A stretch of DNA of 46,530 nucleotides from Candidatus Nitrosopumilus sp. (GTDB lineage: Archaea > Thermoproteota > Nitrososphaeria > Nitrososphaerales > Nitrosopumilaceae). Each line of letters opens with the position of its first letter. The first letter of the stretch is position 1. Below, piece by piece: positions 32,780 to 42,696 of this stretch. Below the pieces are notes generated by a model, which searched no databases, was not told the DNA's origin, and worked only from the letters and a program-made list of their open reading frames with translations. The translations under genes were made by a program, and so were the position numbers. The DNA lies in assembly GCF_028278985.1 (NCBI RefSeq), contig NZ_JANQTA010000007.1:1-46530 (forward strand), in the 5' to 3' direction.

Positions 32780-33805
32780 TTATTGATTTATAATTTTGAC
32801 TAACAGTTCTATAGGACTATCCATAGAATTTACAATTTTTTTTATTCGTTTTTTATGACTTGTATCAGGCCTGTCAAATATCCTATTCATATGTCTAGCA
32901 ATTTTGGTTGGATTTGTTTCTCTTTTCAACATCTTTTTTTGAACTAAATAATTTTCAATAATGTTTGGAATAGCATTGTATGAAATTGTAGGTACACCTA
33001 ATAATGTAGATTCTGCAGTCATTGTACCTCCAGATCCAATAAAAACATCTGTTTTTTCTAGAAGTTGTTTTCCATCATATGACATTTTGATAATTTTTGC
33101 AGAATTTCCACAAATTTTTTTAAATTGCTCAATTTGTTTTGGGTATCTTCCTAAAATTAGAATATTTTCATTTTTAAATTCTGAAATAATTTTCTTTATA
33201 ATTGGAATAATAATATCTGATTTAGAAGTGTATGCAGCTTGTTCTTCCTCAATTCTTATTAAAATATTTTTTTTCTTTTTTGTAAATGGGATTCTATTTT
33301 GATTTTTCATTTTTCTTTTGATAGTTACAGCAGCATCAATTGCATTATATTGAATAATATTTTTTTCATTAATTCCATATTTTGAGAATTCTTTTTTTTG
33401 AATCATTTTTGGTATTAGTAATTTTTGAATTAGTGGTAATGTCAATCTCATTACTGCATCTGCATGGGGTGAATCGCAAAAAGCAATGTGTTTTATTCCT
33501 AAACCAAATGAAATCCGTGCAGCTTCTGGTGAACAATAACTTATAACAAGATCTGGAGAGAATTTTTTTATTTTACTATATAGTCCAGACATTCTTTTGA
33601 TACTTTCATTTAATTTCTCATTTCTATCGCCTCCTCCGTGTCTTCCAACCACTGAAATTTTGAAATCTCGTATTTTCGCAATTCTTATGACTTCACGATA
33701 TTCTCTTGAAGTGCATAAAATCTCATGTTTTTTGCCTAGCTTTTCAATTATTGGCTCCGAAAACAACAATTGCTTTGGAGTTAGAATATCTATCCAAATT
33801 TTCAA
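32780..33805 (-). CDS. DUF354 family protein, GT-B-like fold
   Basis: 341 residues. Typical DUF354 segments: MKIWIDILTPKQLLFSEPII at the N-terminus, GRHGGG, IKKFSPDLVISYCSPEAAR, AFCDSPHADAV, and a C-terminal half with FIGSGGTMTAESTLLGVPTISYN. That last motif resembles the sugar-nucleotide-binding part of GT-B glycosyltransferases and UDP-GlcNAc 2-epimerases, so a role in surface glycan synthesis is plausible. It is divergent from the dehydrogenase-like gene at 33869. The protein is strikingly Lys/Ile-rich. Confidence 0.82.
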   Translation of the reverse strand: MKIWIDILTPKQLLFSEPIIEKLGKKHEILCTSREYREVIRIAKIRDFKISVVGRHGGGDRNEKLNESIKRMSGLYSKIKKFSPDLVISYCSPEAARISFGLGIKHIAFCDSPHADAVMRLTLPLIQKLLIPKMIQKKEFSKYGINEKNIIQYNAIDAAVTIKRKMKNQNRIPFTKKKKNILIRIEEEQAAYTSKSDIIIPIIKKIISEFKNENILILGRYPKQIEQFKKICGNSAKIIKMSYDGKQLLEKTDVFIGSGGTMTAESTLLGVPTISYNAIPNIIENYLVQKKMLKRETNPTKIARHMNRIFDRPDTSHKKRIKKIVNSMDSPIELLVKIINQ

Positions 33806-33868
33806 TTATTCTTCTAAATTGGGTAACTTCAATAAGTTTTTCTTACTCCAATACATAGGCGAAGTATA

Positions 33869-35008
33869 ATGGGGGGAGCAAAAGTGGTTGTTTATGGATT
33901 AAGTACTGAAGGATATGCAATTGCATCTCAAATGGCAATCAAAGGAGCAGATGTCTACATAATAGACGAATCAACTCCTTCTGCAATCTCTTTAAAGGCT
34001 GAAATTGCCAAAACTTATCCAAATGTTTCTTCTCTAAAAGAAGACGAACCATTGTTAGCAATGGAGCCAATTGATGTTGCAATCTCAAAAGCTCAATATC
34101 TTTTCTTTACCCCTAGACTCAGAAAAACTGGCCAAGACATCAAAACTGAAATTCACTCAAAATTCAAAGATGCTGTTTCTTCATTAAAAAAGAAAAGTGC
34201 TGTGGTTTTTACATTACCAACTGGGTTTGGTGGAAATAATGAAAATATCTCTTTACTAGAACATGTAACTGGTCTTGAAGTAGGAAAACAAATTTCCTAC
34301 TTCTATTATCCATTAGAAGATCCTAATCAACAACCAAAAATCATTGGATCATTTAATGGAAAAGAAGATTCAACACTTGCTGAATTATTAACTACTGGGA
34401 AAAAAGAGAAGAAATTTGTTGCAATATCTTCATCAGAACATTTTCATGCAATTGATGTTCTTTCAAGATTTTCTAGCCTATGTAGTGTTTTAGAAGTTTG
34501 CAAATACGCTCAAGATGATATTACAAAAAATGATTTGTCTTCAGATGATTTCCAAAACATCTTTTTAGATAAAATGGTTGGTGGTCTGTTTGATCTTAAG
34601 TCTCTAGGCTCATCTTTTGAAGGTGCTAATACTTTGATGTATTTGATTAATGGAAGTGTCAAAGGAATTGATGGATATATCAAACGTTTAATTGATGAAA
34701 TTCGTTCTACATTAAAGAAAAATGATCTAAAAGCTAGTAGAACTAAGATTGCATTATCATGGACTCTAGATCAACATTCAATGCGTGGTGACAAAATTGA
34801 AATGCTACAAAATCTAACATCTAGGTTACGAGATTATATTGGAGATGTCGAAGCTTATGAAGATCCAAACTTTGATCTCTTCCATTCAGATAAAACAACA
34901 ATTGTGGTAGCTTGCTCTCAAACCGATTTTGATCATATTGAAAAAACAAAACAAGATTCTGATTTAATTATAGTTAAAGCAAATCCTTTGTGTGAAACTA
35001 TACAATAA
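33869..35008 (+). CDS. Nucleotide-sugar-dehydrogenase-like protein lacking a visible catalytic Cys motif
   Basis: 379 residues laid out like UDP-glucose/GDP-mannose dehydrogenases. An N-terminal Rossmann fold has VVVYGLSTEGYAIASQMAIKGADVYIIDE. A TPR-like dinucleotide segment (FFTPRLRKTGQDIKTEI) and VVFTLPTGFGGN follow. The C-terminal domain has IALSWTLDQHSMRGDKIEML (about residues 292-312), matching the GLAxKPxTDDxRxSP region. The active-site motif GGxCxPKD is not visible: the matching area reads SLGSSFEGANTLMYL. The only mid-protein cysteines lie in LCSVLEVCKYA. It may be a degenerate dehydrogenase or an NAD-binding scaffold. It is divergent from the DUF354 gene and precedes grpE. Confidence 0.65.
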   Translation: MGGAKVVVYGLSTEGYAIASQMAIKGADVYIIDESTPSAISLKAEIAKTYPNVSSLKEDEPLLAMEPIDVAISKAQYLFFTPRLRKTGQDIKTEIHSKFKDAVSSLKKKSAVVFTLPTGFGGNNENISLLEHVTGLEVGKQISYFYYPLEDPNQQPKIIGSFNGKEDSTLAELLTTGKKEKKFVAISSSEHFHAIDVLSRFSSLCSVLEVCKYAQDDITKNDLSSDDFQNIFLDKMVGGLFDLKSLGSSFEGANTLMYLINGSVKGIDGYIKRLIDEIRSTLKKNDLKASRTKIALSWTLDQHSMRGDKIEMLQNLTSRLRDYIGDVEAYEDPNFDLFHSDKTTIVVACSQTDFDHIEKTKQDSDLIIVKANPLCETIQ

Positions 35009-35011
35009 TAA

Positions 35012-35019
35012 TTTAAATT
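35012..35019 (+). promoter_or_regulatory. TATA-like box for the grpE-dnaK-dnaJ operon
   Basis: TTTAAATT centred about 26.5 bases before the grpE ATG. There is no Shine-Dalgarno, so the operon's first message is probably leaderless. No CIRCE-type inverted repeat is visible, so bacterial HrcA control is unlikely. Confidence 0.5.
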
Positions 35020-35041
35020 AGCTTTTAAAAAAATTCAGACT

Positions 35042-35593
35042 ATGACTGAAGAAGAAAATTCTGATGAAATTCCAGTTAATGTTGTTTCAAATGAAAATAG
35101 TGATGATAATAAACTCCAATCTTCTGAAAATGATTGTGATGAAATATCAAAAGAATTAGAGTCTGTAAAAGAAAAAAACTCAGAATACGAAGAAAAACTT
35201 AAACATGTTTTGGCAGATTTTCAAAATCTTTCAAAAAAAACTCAGTCAGATATTGAAAACGGTGTTAATGCAAAAGTTGATGATTTTATTTTAGATTTCT
35301 TAAAAATTTATGATGATTTTGTTAGAGCAAAGCAAGTGTTTACCGAAAGTAATGTTGAAGCTGAAGGATTAGATGGGATTCTGAAAAATATGGATTCTTT
35401 GCTTCTAAAATATCAAATCAAGCCCATTGATGCACTGGGAGAAATTTTTGATCCAAATTATCATGAAGCTATATCTGTTATCAATGATAGTGACCTGGAT
35501 GATGGCACTATTACTAAGGAGATCAGGAAAGGATATATTTCTCAAACTAGGGTCATAAGACCAACATTAGTAGAAATTTCAAAAAAAGGATGA
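35042..35593 (+). CDS. grpE: GrpE nucleotide-exchange factor
   Basis: 183 residues. An acidic, disordered N-terminus (MTEEENSDEIP...) leads into a long coiled coil (about 40-85, KELESVKEKNSEYEEKLKHVLADFQNL). The beta domain ends with FDPNYHEAISVIND and a GYISQTRVIRPTLVEIS segment, the GrpE signature. It releases ADP from DnaK. It is first in the grpE-dnaK-dnaJ operon, with dnaK six bases downstream. Confidence 0.95.
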   Translation: MTEEENSDEIPVNVVSNENSDDNKLQSSENDCDEISKELESVKEKNSEYEEKLKHVLADFQNLSKKTQSDIENGVNAKVDDFILDFLKIYDDFVRAKQVFTESNVEAEGLDGILKNMDSLLLKYQIKPIDALGEIFDPNYHEAISVINDSDLDDGTITKEIRKGYISQTRVIRPTLVEISKKG

Positions 35594-35599
35594 TAAAAT

Positions 35600-37486
35600 A
35601 TGGCTAAAGTTATAGGAATTGATTTAGGAACTAGTAATTCTGCTGCAGCAGTAATGATGGGTGGGAAACCAACTATTATTCCAGCTGCTGAAGGTGCTAC
35701 GGTAGGTGGAAAGGCATTCCCCTCTGTTGTAGCATTTTCTAAGGAAGGTGAGTTACTAGTTGGCGAACCAGCAAGAAGACAAGCTGTTACTAATCCTGAT
35801 AATACAATTGTAGCAGCTAAAAGAAAAATGGGTTCTGATCACGTTTTTAAAATTCAAGACAAAGATTACAAACCACAACAAATCTCAGCATATATTTTAC
35901 AAAAAATCAAAAAAGATGCAGAAGCATTTGTTGGAGAAGCTGTGGAAAAAGCTGTCATTACTGTTCCTGCATATTTTGATGATAATCAACGTCAAGCAAC
36001 AAAAGATGCTGGTACTATTGCAGGTTTGGATGTTGTAAGAATAATTAATGAACCTACTGCTGCATCTCTTGCATTTGGATTAGACAAAGCAAAAGAAGAC
36101 ATGAAAATTTTGGTTTTTGACTTTGGTGGAGGTACTTTAGATGTAACAATTATGGAAATGGGTGGAGGTGTATTTGAAGTAATGAGTACATCTGGTGATA
36201 CTCAATTAGGTGGTACTGATATGGATAAGGTCATTATTGATTACATTGTAGATGAATTCAAGAAAAAAGAAGGTGTTGATTTAACACAAGATTCTACTGC
36301 AATGACAAGAATCAGAGAAGCAGCAGAAAAAGCCAAAATTGAATTATCTACAGTTATGGAAACTGATGTTAATTTACCATTTATTGCACATGATCCTTCA
36401 AGTGGAGCAAAAAATCTAGAATTAAGAATTACTAGAGCAAAACTTGATGAATTAATTGGGCCAATCGTTGACCGCTGTAAGCCTTCTATTCTTAAAGCAT
36501 TAGAAGATGCAAAACTATCTCCATCAGACGTACACAAAATTGTGATGGTTGGAGGTCCGACTAGAATTCCTTTGGTACAGAAATTTGTTAGTGAAGTTAT
36601 CGGAAAAACAGCAGAATCTGGTGTTGATCCTATGGAAGCAGTTGCTATGGGTGCTGCCATTCAGGCTGGTATTATTGCAGGTGATGTTGCAAGTGATATT
36701 GTATTACTTGATGTAACGCCTTTAACTTTGGGTATTGAGACCTTAGGAGGAGTAAGAGAGCCTCTTATAGAAAGAAATACCACAATTCCTACTTCTAAAA
36801 GTAAAGTATTCACTACAGCAGCTGATAATCAAACTGCTGTAACAATTCACGTTGTTCAAGGTGAACGCCCAATGGCTACAGATAACGTTTCTTTGGGGAG
36901 CTTCAATCTAACTGATTTACCACCTGCACCACGTGGGGTTCCACAAATTGAAGTTAAATTTGACATTGATGCAAATGGAATCATTAATGTAACTGCAAAA
37001 GATCTTGGAACTCAAAAGGAAGCAAAGATTACAATTGAATCTTCTTCAAAACTTTCTGAAGAAGAAATTGAAAAACTAAAAGAAGATGCAGAAAAATTCT
37101 CTGATGAAGACAATAAAAAGAAAGAAAAAATTGATCTTAAGAATGAAGCTGAAAGTTATATCTACACTACAGAAAAATTAGTTAATCATGATTTGAAAGA
37201 TAAAATTTCTCAAGAACAAGGAATCAAAGTAACTGATGCAGTAAAAGAGGTCAAAGAAGTTCTTGATAGAGAACCTGAAGAATTAAAACCAAAACTAGAA
37301 GCCTTACAAACTCTTGTTAATGAAATTACAACTGAACTTTACAAAAATGCATCCCCTCCACCTGGTACTGAAGGACAAGCAGGTGCTGAAGGACAAGCAG
37401 GTGCTGAAGGACAAGCAGGTGCTGAAGGACAACAGTCTAGTGAACAAACATCTGAATCTTCTTCTAATGAGAACAAGACCAACTGA
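35600..37486 (+). CDS. dnaK: Hsp70 chaperone DnaK
   Basis: 628 residues. The ATPase domain has [52 protein letters not shown] and [10 protein letters not shown]. The substrate domain begins [16 protein letters not shown], followed by the helical lid and a Gly/Ala/Glu/Gln repeat tail (GAEGQA). The N-terminal lobe lacks the roughly 24-residue insertion of Gram-negative DnaK (short form, as in Firmicutes and archaea). Archaeal hsp70 is generally regarded as acquired from bacteria. GGATGAT before the start may serve as ribosome site. Confidence 0.97.
   Translation: MAKVIGIDLGTSNSAAAVMMGGKPTIIPAAEGATVGGKAFPSVVAFSKEGELLVGEPARRQAVTNPDNTIVAAKRKMGSDHVFKIQDKDYKPQQISAYILQKIKKDAEAFVGEAVEKAVITVPAYFDDNQRQATKDAGTIAGLDVVRIINEPTAASLAFGLDKAKEDMKILVFDFGGGTLDVTIMEMGGGVFEVMSTSGDTQLGGTDMDKVIIDYIVDEFKKKEGVDLTQDSTAMTRIREAAEKAKIELSTVMETDVNLPFIAHDPSSGAKNLELRITRAKLDELIGPIVDRCKPSILKALEDAKLSPSDVHKIVMVGGPTRIPLVQKFVSEVIGKTAESGVDPMEAVAMGAAIQAGIIAGDVASDIVLLDVTPLTLGIETLGGVREPLIERNTTIPTSKSKVFTTAADNQTAVTIHVVQGERPMATDNVSLGSFNLTDLPPAPRGVPQIEVKFDIDANGIINVTAKDLGTQKEAKITIESSSKLSEEEIEKLKEDAEKFSDEDNKKKEKIDLKNEAESYIYTTEKLVNHDLKDKISQEQGIKVTDAVKEVKEVLDREPEELKPKLEALQTLVNEITTELYKNASPPPGTEGQAGAEGQAGAEGQAGAEGQQSSEQTSESSSNENKTN
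37364..37435 (+). repeat. Four 18-bp tandem repeats in the dnaK tail
   Basis: Units at 37364, 37382, 37400 and 37418 encode G-T/A-E-G-Q-A (the last ends QQ). The central two are identical in DNA. Such tails are variable in Hsp70s, and the copy number may vary by slippage without shifting the frame. Confidence 0.92.
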
Positions 37487-37532
37487 TTTTTCTAATTCCT
37501 TAACTAATATTCTAATGATATAGTGATGATAT

Positions 37533-38618
37533 ATGGCTGCAAAACGTGATTATTACGAAGTTTTAGGAGTTTCAAAAACTTCTTCAGCTGATGAAATAAA
37601 AAAACAGTATAGAAAATTAGCATTAAAATTTCATCCAGATAGAAATAATTCTTCTGAAGCTGGAGAACATTTTAAAGAAATCTCTGAAGCTTATGCAGTA
37701 TTATCTGATACCGAAAAAAGACAAATTTATGATCAGCATGGTCATGCTGGAGTAGACGGAAGATATAGCAATGAAGATATCTTTCAAGGTGCACGTGGAG
37801 ATTTTAGCGATATTTTTGGTCAAGGTGGGGGTGGTTTCGAATCAATTTTTGAATCAATCTTCGGTCGTGGCGGAGGAGGTTTTGGATTTAATCAACAACG
37901 GGGTTCTGACATTCTATATGAGACATCTGTATCCTTAGAAGATGTTCTTCACGGAAAACAAATGGAAATTGAATTACAAAAACAAATTGAATGTGATACC
38001 TGTCATGGTTCAGGATGTAAACCTGGGACAAATAAGAAGACTTGTGGAGCTTGTAATGGTCAAGGACAAGTAAGACAAACTAGGAATATGGGGTTTGCAT
38101 CCTTTGTCACTGCAGCTCCTTGTTCATCATGCAGAGGTCAAGGATCAATCATTGAAACACCATGTGAAGAATGTAAAGGACGAGGAAAGAAAAAGGGCTC
38201 CAAGACAGTTACATTTGAGATTCCACCAGGAATAGACTCTGGAGATTATACTGTTCCTAATGAAGGAAATGAAATTCCAAATGGATCAAATGGTGATCTT
38301 ATTGTACGAGTTAGAGTTCAATCTCATTCTCAATTCAAACGAGATGGTAAAGACATCTTTTATGATCATGATGTATCTATGGTAGATGCTGCTTTGGGTT
38401 GTGATATTGTTGTGCCTACATTGCAAGGTACAGAAAAGATTAAGGTTGATTCTGGTAGCCAGCCTAACACCATAATAAAATTAAAAGGAAAAGGGGTTCC
38501 TCATATCAATTCTAGAGGTAAAGGAGATCAGTATGTTAGGATTGTAGTTAACGTTCCTAGAAAGCTCAACAAACATCAAAAAAACCTTCTTGATGAATTC
38601 CAAAAATCTTCAGAGTAG
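37533..38618 (+). CDS. dnaJ: Hsp40 co-chaperone DnaJ (type I)
   Basis: 361 residues. A J domain with the HPD motif (KFHPDRNN) and a G/F-rich linker ([22 protein letters not shown]) come first. Four CxxCxGxG-type zinc repeats follow ([31 protein letters not shown] form), then the two substrate-binding beta domains. It stimulates DnaK ATPase and presents substrates. It follows dnaK by 46 bases, with GTGATGAT just upstream. Confidence 0.97.
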   Translation: MAAKRDYYEVLGVSKTSSADEIKKQYRKLALKFHPDRNNSSEAGEHFKEISEAYAVLSDTEKRQIYDQHGHAGVDGRYSNEDIFQGARGDFSDIFGQGGGGFESIFESIFGRGGGGFGFNQQRGSDILYETSVSLEDVLHGKQMEIELQKQIECDTCHGSGCKPGTNKKTCGACNGQGQVRQTRNMGFASFVTAAPCSSCRGQGSIIETPCEECKGRGKKKGSKTVTFEIPPGIDSGDYTVPNEGNEIPNGSNGDLIVRVRVQSHSQFKRDGKDIFYDHDVSMVDAALGCDIVVPTLQGTEKIKVDSGSQPNTIIKLKGKGVPHINSRGKGDQYVRIVVNVPRKLNKHQKNLLDEFQKSSE

Positions 38619-38626
38619 ATCAAATT

Positions 38627-39166
38627 ATGAAAATTGCATTAGATGTTGATGGAGTTCTTGCCGATGTAATTGTTTCTTGGTTAGAACATAATAACAAAAT
38701 TCGTAGTGAAATTTTAAAACATGAAATTACTGATTGGAATTTTTGGAAAAAATTTAACATTAATCAATATGATTTTTATGCTGAATTAAGCAAATGTTGG
38801 GAAAATTGGTCAAACATCCCACCCACAGAAACAAAATTATCTGATTTTACCAAGAAAATTTCCCAATTTGGACAAGTAGATATTGTTACTGCTAGAGAAC
38901 GCTCAACTGATTCTTTTGTAAAAAATTGGCTTAAACATCATGATATTGTTTATGAAAATTATGTTTCTGTAGTTAGCGGACCAATGAAAGCTGATTTGAA
39001 TTATGATGTATTTATTGACGATTCTCCTCTAAATGCTATGAAAATTTTACAAAATCAAAAAAGAATTTTTCTTTATGACCAACCATGGAATCAAAATATT
39101 GTTGATAAGAGAATTAATAGAATTTCAAATCTATCTCAAGTCATTAACCAATTTAATCAGAAATAA
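38627..39166 (+). CDS. HAD-superfamily 5'-nucleotidase-like phosphatase
   Basis: 179 residues with the HAD catalytic motif ALDVDGVLAD (D6 nucleophile, D8), motif II in DIVTARERS, a Lys in PMKADLNYD and motif IV FIDDSPLNA. The short cap and overall pattern fit the 5'(3')-deoxyribonucleotidase (NT5C) family; the true substrate is undecided. It begins eight bases after dnaJ, so it may be read through from the chaperone operon. Its last 14 bases overlap a convergent small gene. Confidence 0.82.
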   Translation: MKIALDVDGVLADVIVSWLEHNNKIRSEILKHEITDWNFWKKFNINQYDFYAELSKCWENWSNIPPTETKLSDFTKKISQFGQVDIVTARERSTDSFVKNWLKHHDIVYENYVSVVSGPMKADLNYDVFIDDSPLNAMKILQNQKRIFLYDQPWNQNIVDKRINRISNLSQVINQFNQK

Positions 39167-39353
39167 ATTTTCTAATATTGATTTGATGCCCACTTCTTAC
39201 ATGATTTGCATGTGTAGTTTTTAGCAATTCACCAATTTTATCTTCATTGTAAAATTTGATATTATATCGTCCTAGAACTTTTTTACAATTTGTGCAATAT
39301 ACTTCTCGAAATTCCATTTTTTCACTTTTCTTATCCACTTTATTTTCCAGCAT
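39153..39353 (-). CDS. Small Cys/His protein, putative single zinc site
   Basis: 66 residues from the ATG at 39353 (MLENKVDK...). Alternatives are MEFREV at 39317 and a TTG at 39380. It has CTNCKK, followed by HANHVRSGH about 27 residues later, a CxxC-HxxH/H arrangement that could hold one zinc. An AT-rich TAAAATTTT about 30 bases before 39353 supports that start. I do not recognise a named family. It overlaps the 3' end of the convergent HAD gene by 14 bases, and its promoter region runs toward the divergent tRNA-Leu. Confidence 0.6.
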   Translation of the reverse strand: MLENKVDKKSEKMEFREVYCTNCKKVLGRYNIKFYNEDKIGELLKTTHANHVRSGHQINIRKFISD

Positions 39354-39391
39354 AATAAAGAAACTTATGCTAGATCTCAAAATTTTACGAT

Positions 39392-39476
39392 GCGGGAGTC
39401 GCCCAGCCTGGTCAACGGCGTAAGGTTCAGATCCTTATCTCTTAGGAGTTCGTGGGTTCGAATCCCACTTCCCGCA
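39392..39476 (+). tRNA. tRNA-Leu (CAG)
   Basis: A class II tRNA of 85 bases. Acceptor GCGGGAG pairs with TTCCCGC (one G-T pair), discriminator A at 39476. Anticodon stem TAAGG/CCTTA has loop TTCAGAT, anticodon CAG. A long variable arm (about 39443-39456) pairs CTC with GAG. The T-arm GTGGG/CCCAC has loop TTCGAAT. There is no intron and no encoded CCA. It ends three bases before the stop of convergent gatE. Confidence 0.94.
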
Positions 39477-39479
39477 TTA

Positions 39480-41378
39480 TTACAATTTTTTTTGAATACT
39501 TTTCATTAAAATTCTGTTTACAGTTTCACCTGATGCTTTTCCTCTTAATTCTTTCATGACTATTCCCATTAGAGGACCTATAGCTCGTTCTTTTTGATTT
39601 TTTATCAATTGATGATTTTTATCAACTATTTCTTGAATAATTTTTTCTAAATCTGATTCATCAACTGTTTCAATTGATGATGCCTTCATTGCTTCTTCAA
39701 TAGTATTTGATTTTCCAGACATTATGCCCTCAAATATGATTTCGATTGATTCTTTTGCAATTTTACCTTTCTCTAAAAATTCAAATGTTTTTACAATTTC
39801 TTGATTTTTTAATAATTCAGAATCTAGTCCATTTCTTTCCAAATTTGTAATTGTTGAACAAAATACTGATGCTACAAATGTTGGATTTACCTTTGATTTT
39901 TCTACAATTTTTTCAAACAAATTAATGTATTTTGAATCAAAAATTTGTTCCGCTAATTGTAAGTTCAAATCATATTTTGTTTGTAATTCTTTTAATGATT
40001 CATCCCATGATTTTGGAACATTCTTTTTTGATTCCTCTAATTCATCCTGAGAAATAATAATTGGAGGAATATCAGTTTCAGGGTACATTCTAGCTGCACC
40101 AGGCCTTGGGCGAAGAAACTTTGTTTGGCCTTCTTGCGTAGCTAATCTTGTATCAATAGGTATCCCATGATTTTTGATATGTTCTATTCTTAGAATAATT
40201 TGATCTATAATGATTTTCATTTTTTCTTCTGGACAAGCTAAAATAAGAAATCCATCATTTTCCTTAATCTTCATGAATTCTTTGAGATTTTCTATGTCTG
40301 TTGACTCTACACCATAATTTGGAAGCTCATCGGAGTGAAATACACCTCCAATTCCAAAAAATCTAACCAATTCTGCTATTTCTTTTCCCAAACGAATTCC
40401 CTCATATGGTGAAAAACCAAATAATCCGGCCAAATTTTTAAATGAAATTCCCACTATTCTCTGCTTTTTCTTTATAGCATTCTGAATAATCTTTGAATTA
40501 CATTTTGAAAATAATTCAGTAAGATCTTTTCTATCCTCATTTTCATTATGAGTCCATTTTCTTGTTTGGAGTTCTTTAGAAATTATTAACAATCCGTGTT
40601 GTCTCATTGCTTCATATTCTACAACTTTTTGTAATTGATCTAATTGTTGGACACCTTTAACTTCGATAACAACTCCGCCTTCTCGAATTGAAACATTAAC
40701 ATCTTGTCTAATTGATCCTAATCCCCGTCTAACTTTTTTTGTACTTCTAAGAATTCTTCCTAATGCTAATGCAATTTTTCTAATATTTTTAGGATCCACT
40801 TCAAATGGCTCTGTAGCAATTTCAACTAATGGAATTCCTAATCTCTCTAATCCAAATTTTCTAACAGATCCTTTATCGCCTAAATTTTTTGCAGCATCTT
40901 CTTCAAGACAAATTGATTGGATGCCAATTTTATTTTCTTCAGTTTCAAAACTCCCTCCTTGAGAAATAAGCATGGTTCTTTGAAAACCGGTAGTATTTGA
41001 ACCGTCTACAACGGTTTTTCTCATTGGATAAATTTCACTAAATATCTCTGAATTTAGTGCTGAAGCTATCACTAATGCAATTTTTTTTGCATCTACATCT
41101 AATTCATGGGGAGGTTCTTCATCTTGTTCAACAAGACAACTACTTTCTGGATTTGCGTAATACACAATAGATTTTGATTTTGATTTTTCAAATAATGCGG
41201 CTGGATCATATTCTCCAAGCTCACTTTTTGCAGCTCTTAATTTTCTCTGGAATTTAATTGAATATTCTTCTGTTTCAATTGGTTCACAATCACAAAATAA
41301 CTTCTTGTTAGTAGCTAACTGTTGATGAATTTCTAATCCTACTTTGACTCCTAAATCGTTTGGTGTAATTTCAGTCAT
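39480..41378 (-). CDS. gatE: Glu-tRNA(Gln) amidotransferase subunit E
   Basis: The archaea-specific kinase/amidotransferase subunit that converts Glu-tRNA(Gln) to Gln-tRNA(Gln). 632 residues: N-terminal GVKVGLEIHQQLAT (GatB/E cradle), GSIRQDVNVSIREGGVVIEVKGVQQL, an AspRS-like insertion in the middle, RPRPGAARMYPETDIPP, and a C-terminal YqeY-like tail ending GKASGETVNRILMKSI. CTAGGAAAG precedes the ATG. It follows gatD by eight bases. Its tRNA substrate lies at 32651-32723. Confidence 0.97.
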   Translation of the reverse strand: MTEITPNDLGVKVGLEIHQQLATNKKLFCDCEPIETEEYSIKFQRKLRAAKSELGEYDPAALFEKSKSKSIVYYANPESSCLVEQDEEPPHELDVDAKKIALVIASALNSEIFSEIYPMRKTVVDGSNTTGFQRTMLISQGGSFETEENKIGIQSICLEEDAAKNLGDKGSVRKFGLERLGIPLVEIATEPFEVDPKNIRKIALALGRILRSTKKVRRGLGSIRQDVNVSIREGGVVIEVKGVQQLDQLQKVVEYEAMRQHGLLIISKELQTRKWTHNENEDRKDLTELFSKCNSKIIQNAIKKKQRIVGISFKNLAGLFGFSPYEGIRLGKEIAELVRFFGIGGVFHSDELPNYGVESTDIENLKEFMKIKENDGFLILACPEEKMKIIIDQIILRIEHIKNHGIPIDTRLATQEGQTKFLRPRPGAARMYPETDIPPIIISQDELEESKKNVPKSWDESLKELQTKYDLNLQLAEQIFDSKYINLFEKIVEKSKVNPTFVASVFCSTITNLERNGLDSELLKNQEIVKTFEFLEKGKIAKESIEIIFEGIMSGKSNTIEEAMKASSIETVDESDLEKIIQEIVDKNHQLIKNQKERAIGPLMGIVMKELRGKASGETVNRILMKSIQKKL

Positions 41379-41386
41379 TTTCTTTC

Positions 41387-42676
41387 CTAGTTAGTTAATT
41401 CAGAAGCAATGTTTTCAAGCATAATTTCCTTTATTTCATTAGAATTTTCATAATTACCTAACACCCACATTGCTTTGACTAATGCAACTTCTGGAATCAT
41501 ATTTTCAAGAGGAATTATGCCTAAATTTAACAAATCTCTTCCACTTTCATAGACAGTCATTCTTACTCTACCATCAATACATTGTGATGTCATACCTAAG
41601 AAAATCCCTTTTTCTTTAGCTTTTTTGATAGATTCGTACATCACTTTTCCAACATGGCCTAGACCTGTTCCTTCAAAAATAATTCCACTTATTCCAGAAT
41701 CGATAATCTGCTCTAGAATTTTAGGATCATACCCAGGATGATATTTCACTAAAACAACTTTTGTATTTAATTTTATTTTTGGCTCAAAGTCTTTTGTAGA
41801 AAAGAAATCTTTCTTCATGTTTTTTTGAATTTGTTCTTCTGCAATTATAAATGCAGGATTATCTCCTATTGTTTGAAATGCTCCTCTTTTACTCGTATGA
41901 TTTTTTCTCACTCTTGTTCCAATATGACAAGCTATCGTATTGTCATTTTCATCTTGATGCATTACAATGTAAACTCCTCTTGTTTTAGTTTCTGTAATGA
42001 ATTTTGTTGCTCCGATTAAATTCAGTGCTGCATCAGATGATGCTCTGTCAGAAGATCTTTGTGAGCCAACCAGTATTATTGGAATAGGAAAACCTGTTAA
42101 TGCAAATGATAAAAATGACGATGTGTAATGCATAGTATCTGTTCCATGTGCTACAATAATTCCAGCATAATCTGATTTTTCAAATTCTTTAATCTTGTTT
42201 GCAATTTCCAACCAATTTTCTGGCATTATGTTTTCTGAATATTCTGATAAGAGAACTTCTGCATCAATGTTGGCAATTTCAGAAAGTTCTGGAACTGATG
42301 AATTTAATTCTTGAGCAGTTAAAACTGGAGTTACTGCTCCTGTTCTATAATCAACTTTACTTGCAATTGTTCCACCTGTCGAAAGTAACAATATTTTTGG
42401 CAATCCTTCTTTTTTCGTAATTTCTTCAGAAGTTTGAGTGATTTTTTCAGCGGTTTGATTTTTTTCTATTTTTTCAATTCTCACAATTTCTAAACCAATA
42501 TTGTATCCACTTTTGAGTTTAATCACGATGTGTTGATCATCGCTATGCTCATATCTAGGCATGATTATGCCTGAATAAGTGATATCAGAATGAATCTTTA
42601 CAGAATCTCCAACTATGATGTTATTTGATTTTAAAAATTCTAATGATTTTCCTTCATACCCTCTATATTCTGACAT
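41387..42676 (-). CDS. gatD: Glu-tRNA(Gln) amidotransferase subunit D
   Basis: The asparaginase-like subunit that supplies ammonia to GatE. 429 residues: an N-terminal small barrel (about 1-80, HSDITYSGIIMPRYEHSDDQHIVIKLKSGYN), then the type I/II asparaginase domain with LSTGGTIASKVDYRTGAV (catalytic Thr), VAHGTDTMHYTSSFLSF and GSQRSSDRASSDA. A TATA-like element (42697-42707) is centred 26 bases before the ATG, near the end of the cdc48 gene. It is in an operon with gatE. Confidence 0.97.
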   Translation of the reverse strand: MSEYRGYEGKSLEFLKSNNIIVGDSVKIHSDITYSGIIMPRYEHSDDQHIVIKLKSGYNIGLEIVRIEKIEKNQTAEKITQTSEEITKKEGLPKILLLSTGGTIASKVDYRTGAVTPVLTAQELNSSVPELSEIANIDAEVLLSEYSENIMPENWLEIANKIKEFEKSDYAGIIVAHGTDTMHYTSSFLSFALTGFPIPIILVGSQRSSDRASSDAALNLIGATKFITETKTRGVYIVMHQDENDNTIACHIGTRVRKNHTSKRGAFQTIGDNPAFIIAEEQIQKNMKKDFFSTKDFEPKIKLNTKVVLVKYHPGYDPKILEQIIDSGISGIIFEGTGLGHVGKVMYESIKKAKEKGIFLGMTSQCIDGRVRMTVYESGRDLLNLGIIPLENMIPEVALVKAMWVLGNYENSNEIKEIMLENIASELTN

Positions 42677-42696
42677 TTATGAGGAATAGATTTGCT

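Noticed and set aside
36241-36660. Minus-strand 139-codon frame inside dnaK
   Set aside because: Opposite a highly conserved DnaK region, with no family features.
37314-37523. Frame-shifted reading frame with VLKDKQ repeats
   Set aside because: It arises from the 18-bp repeats of the dnaK tail read in another frame and has no start context of its own.
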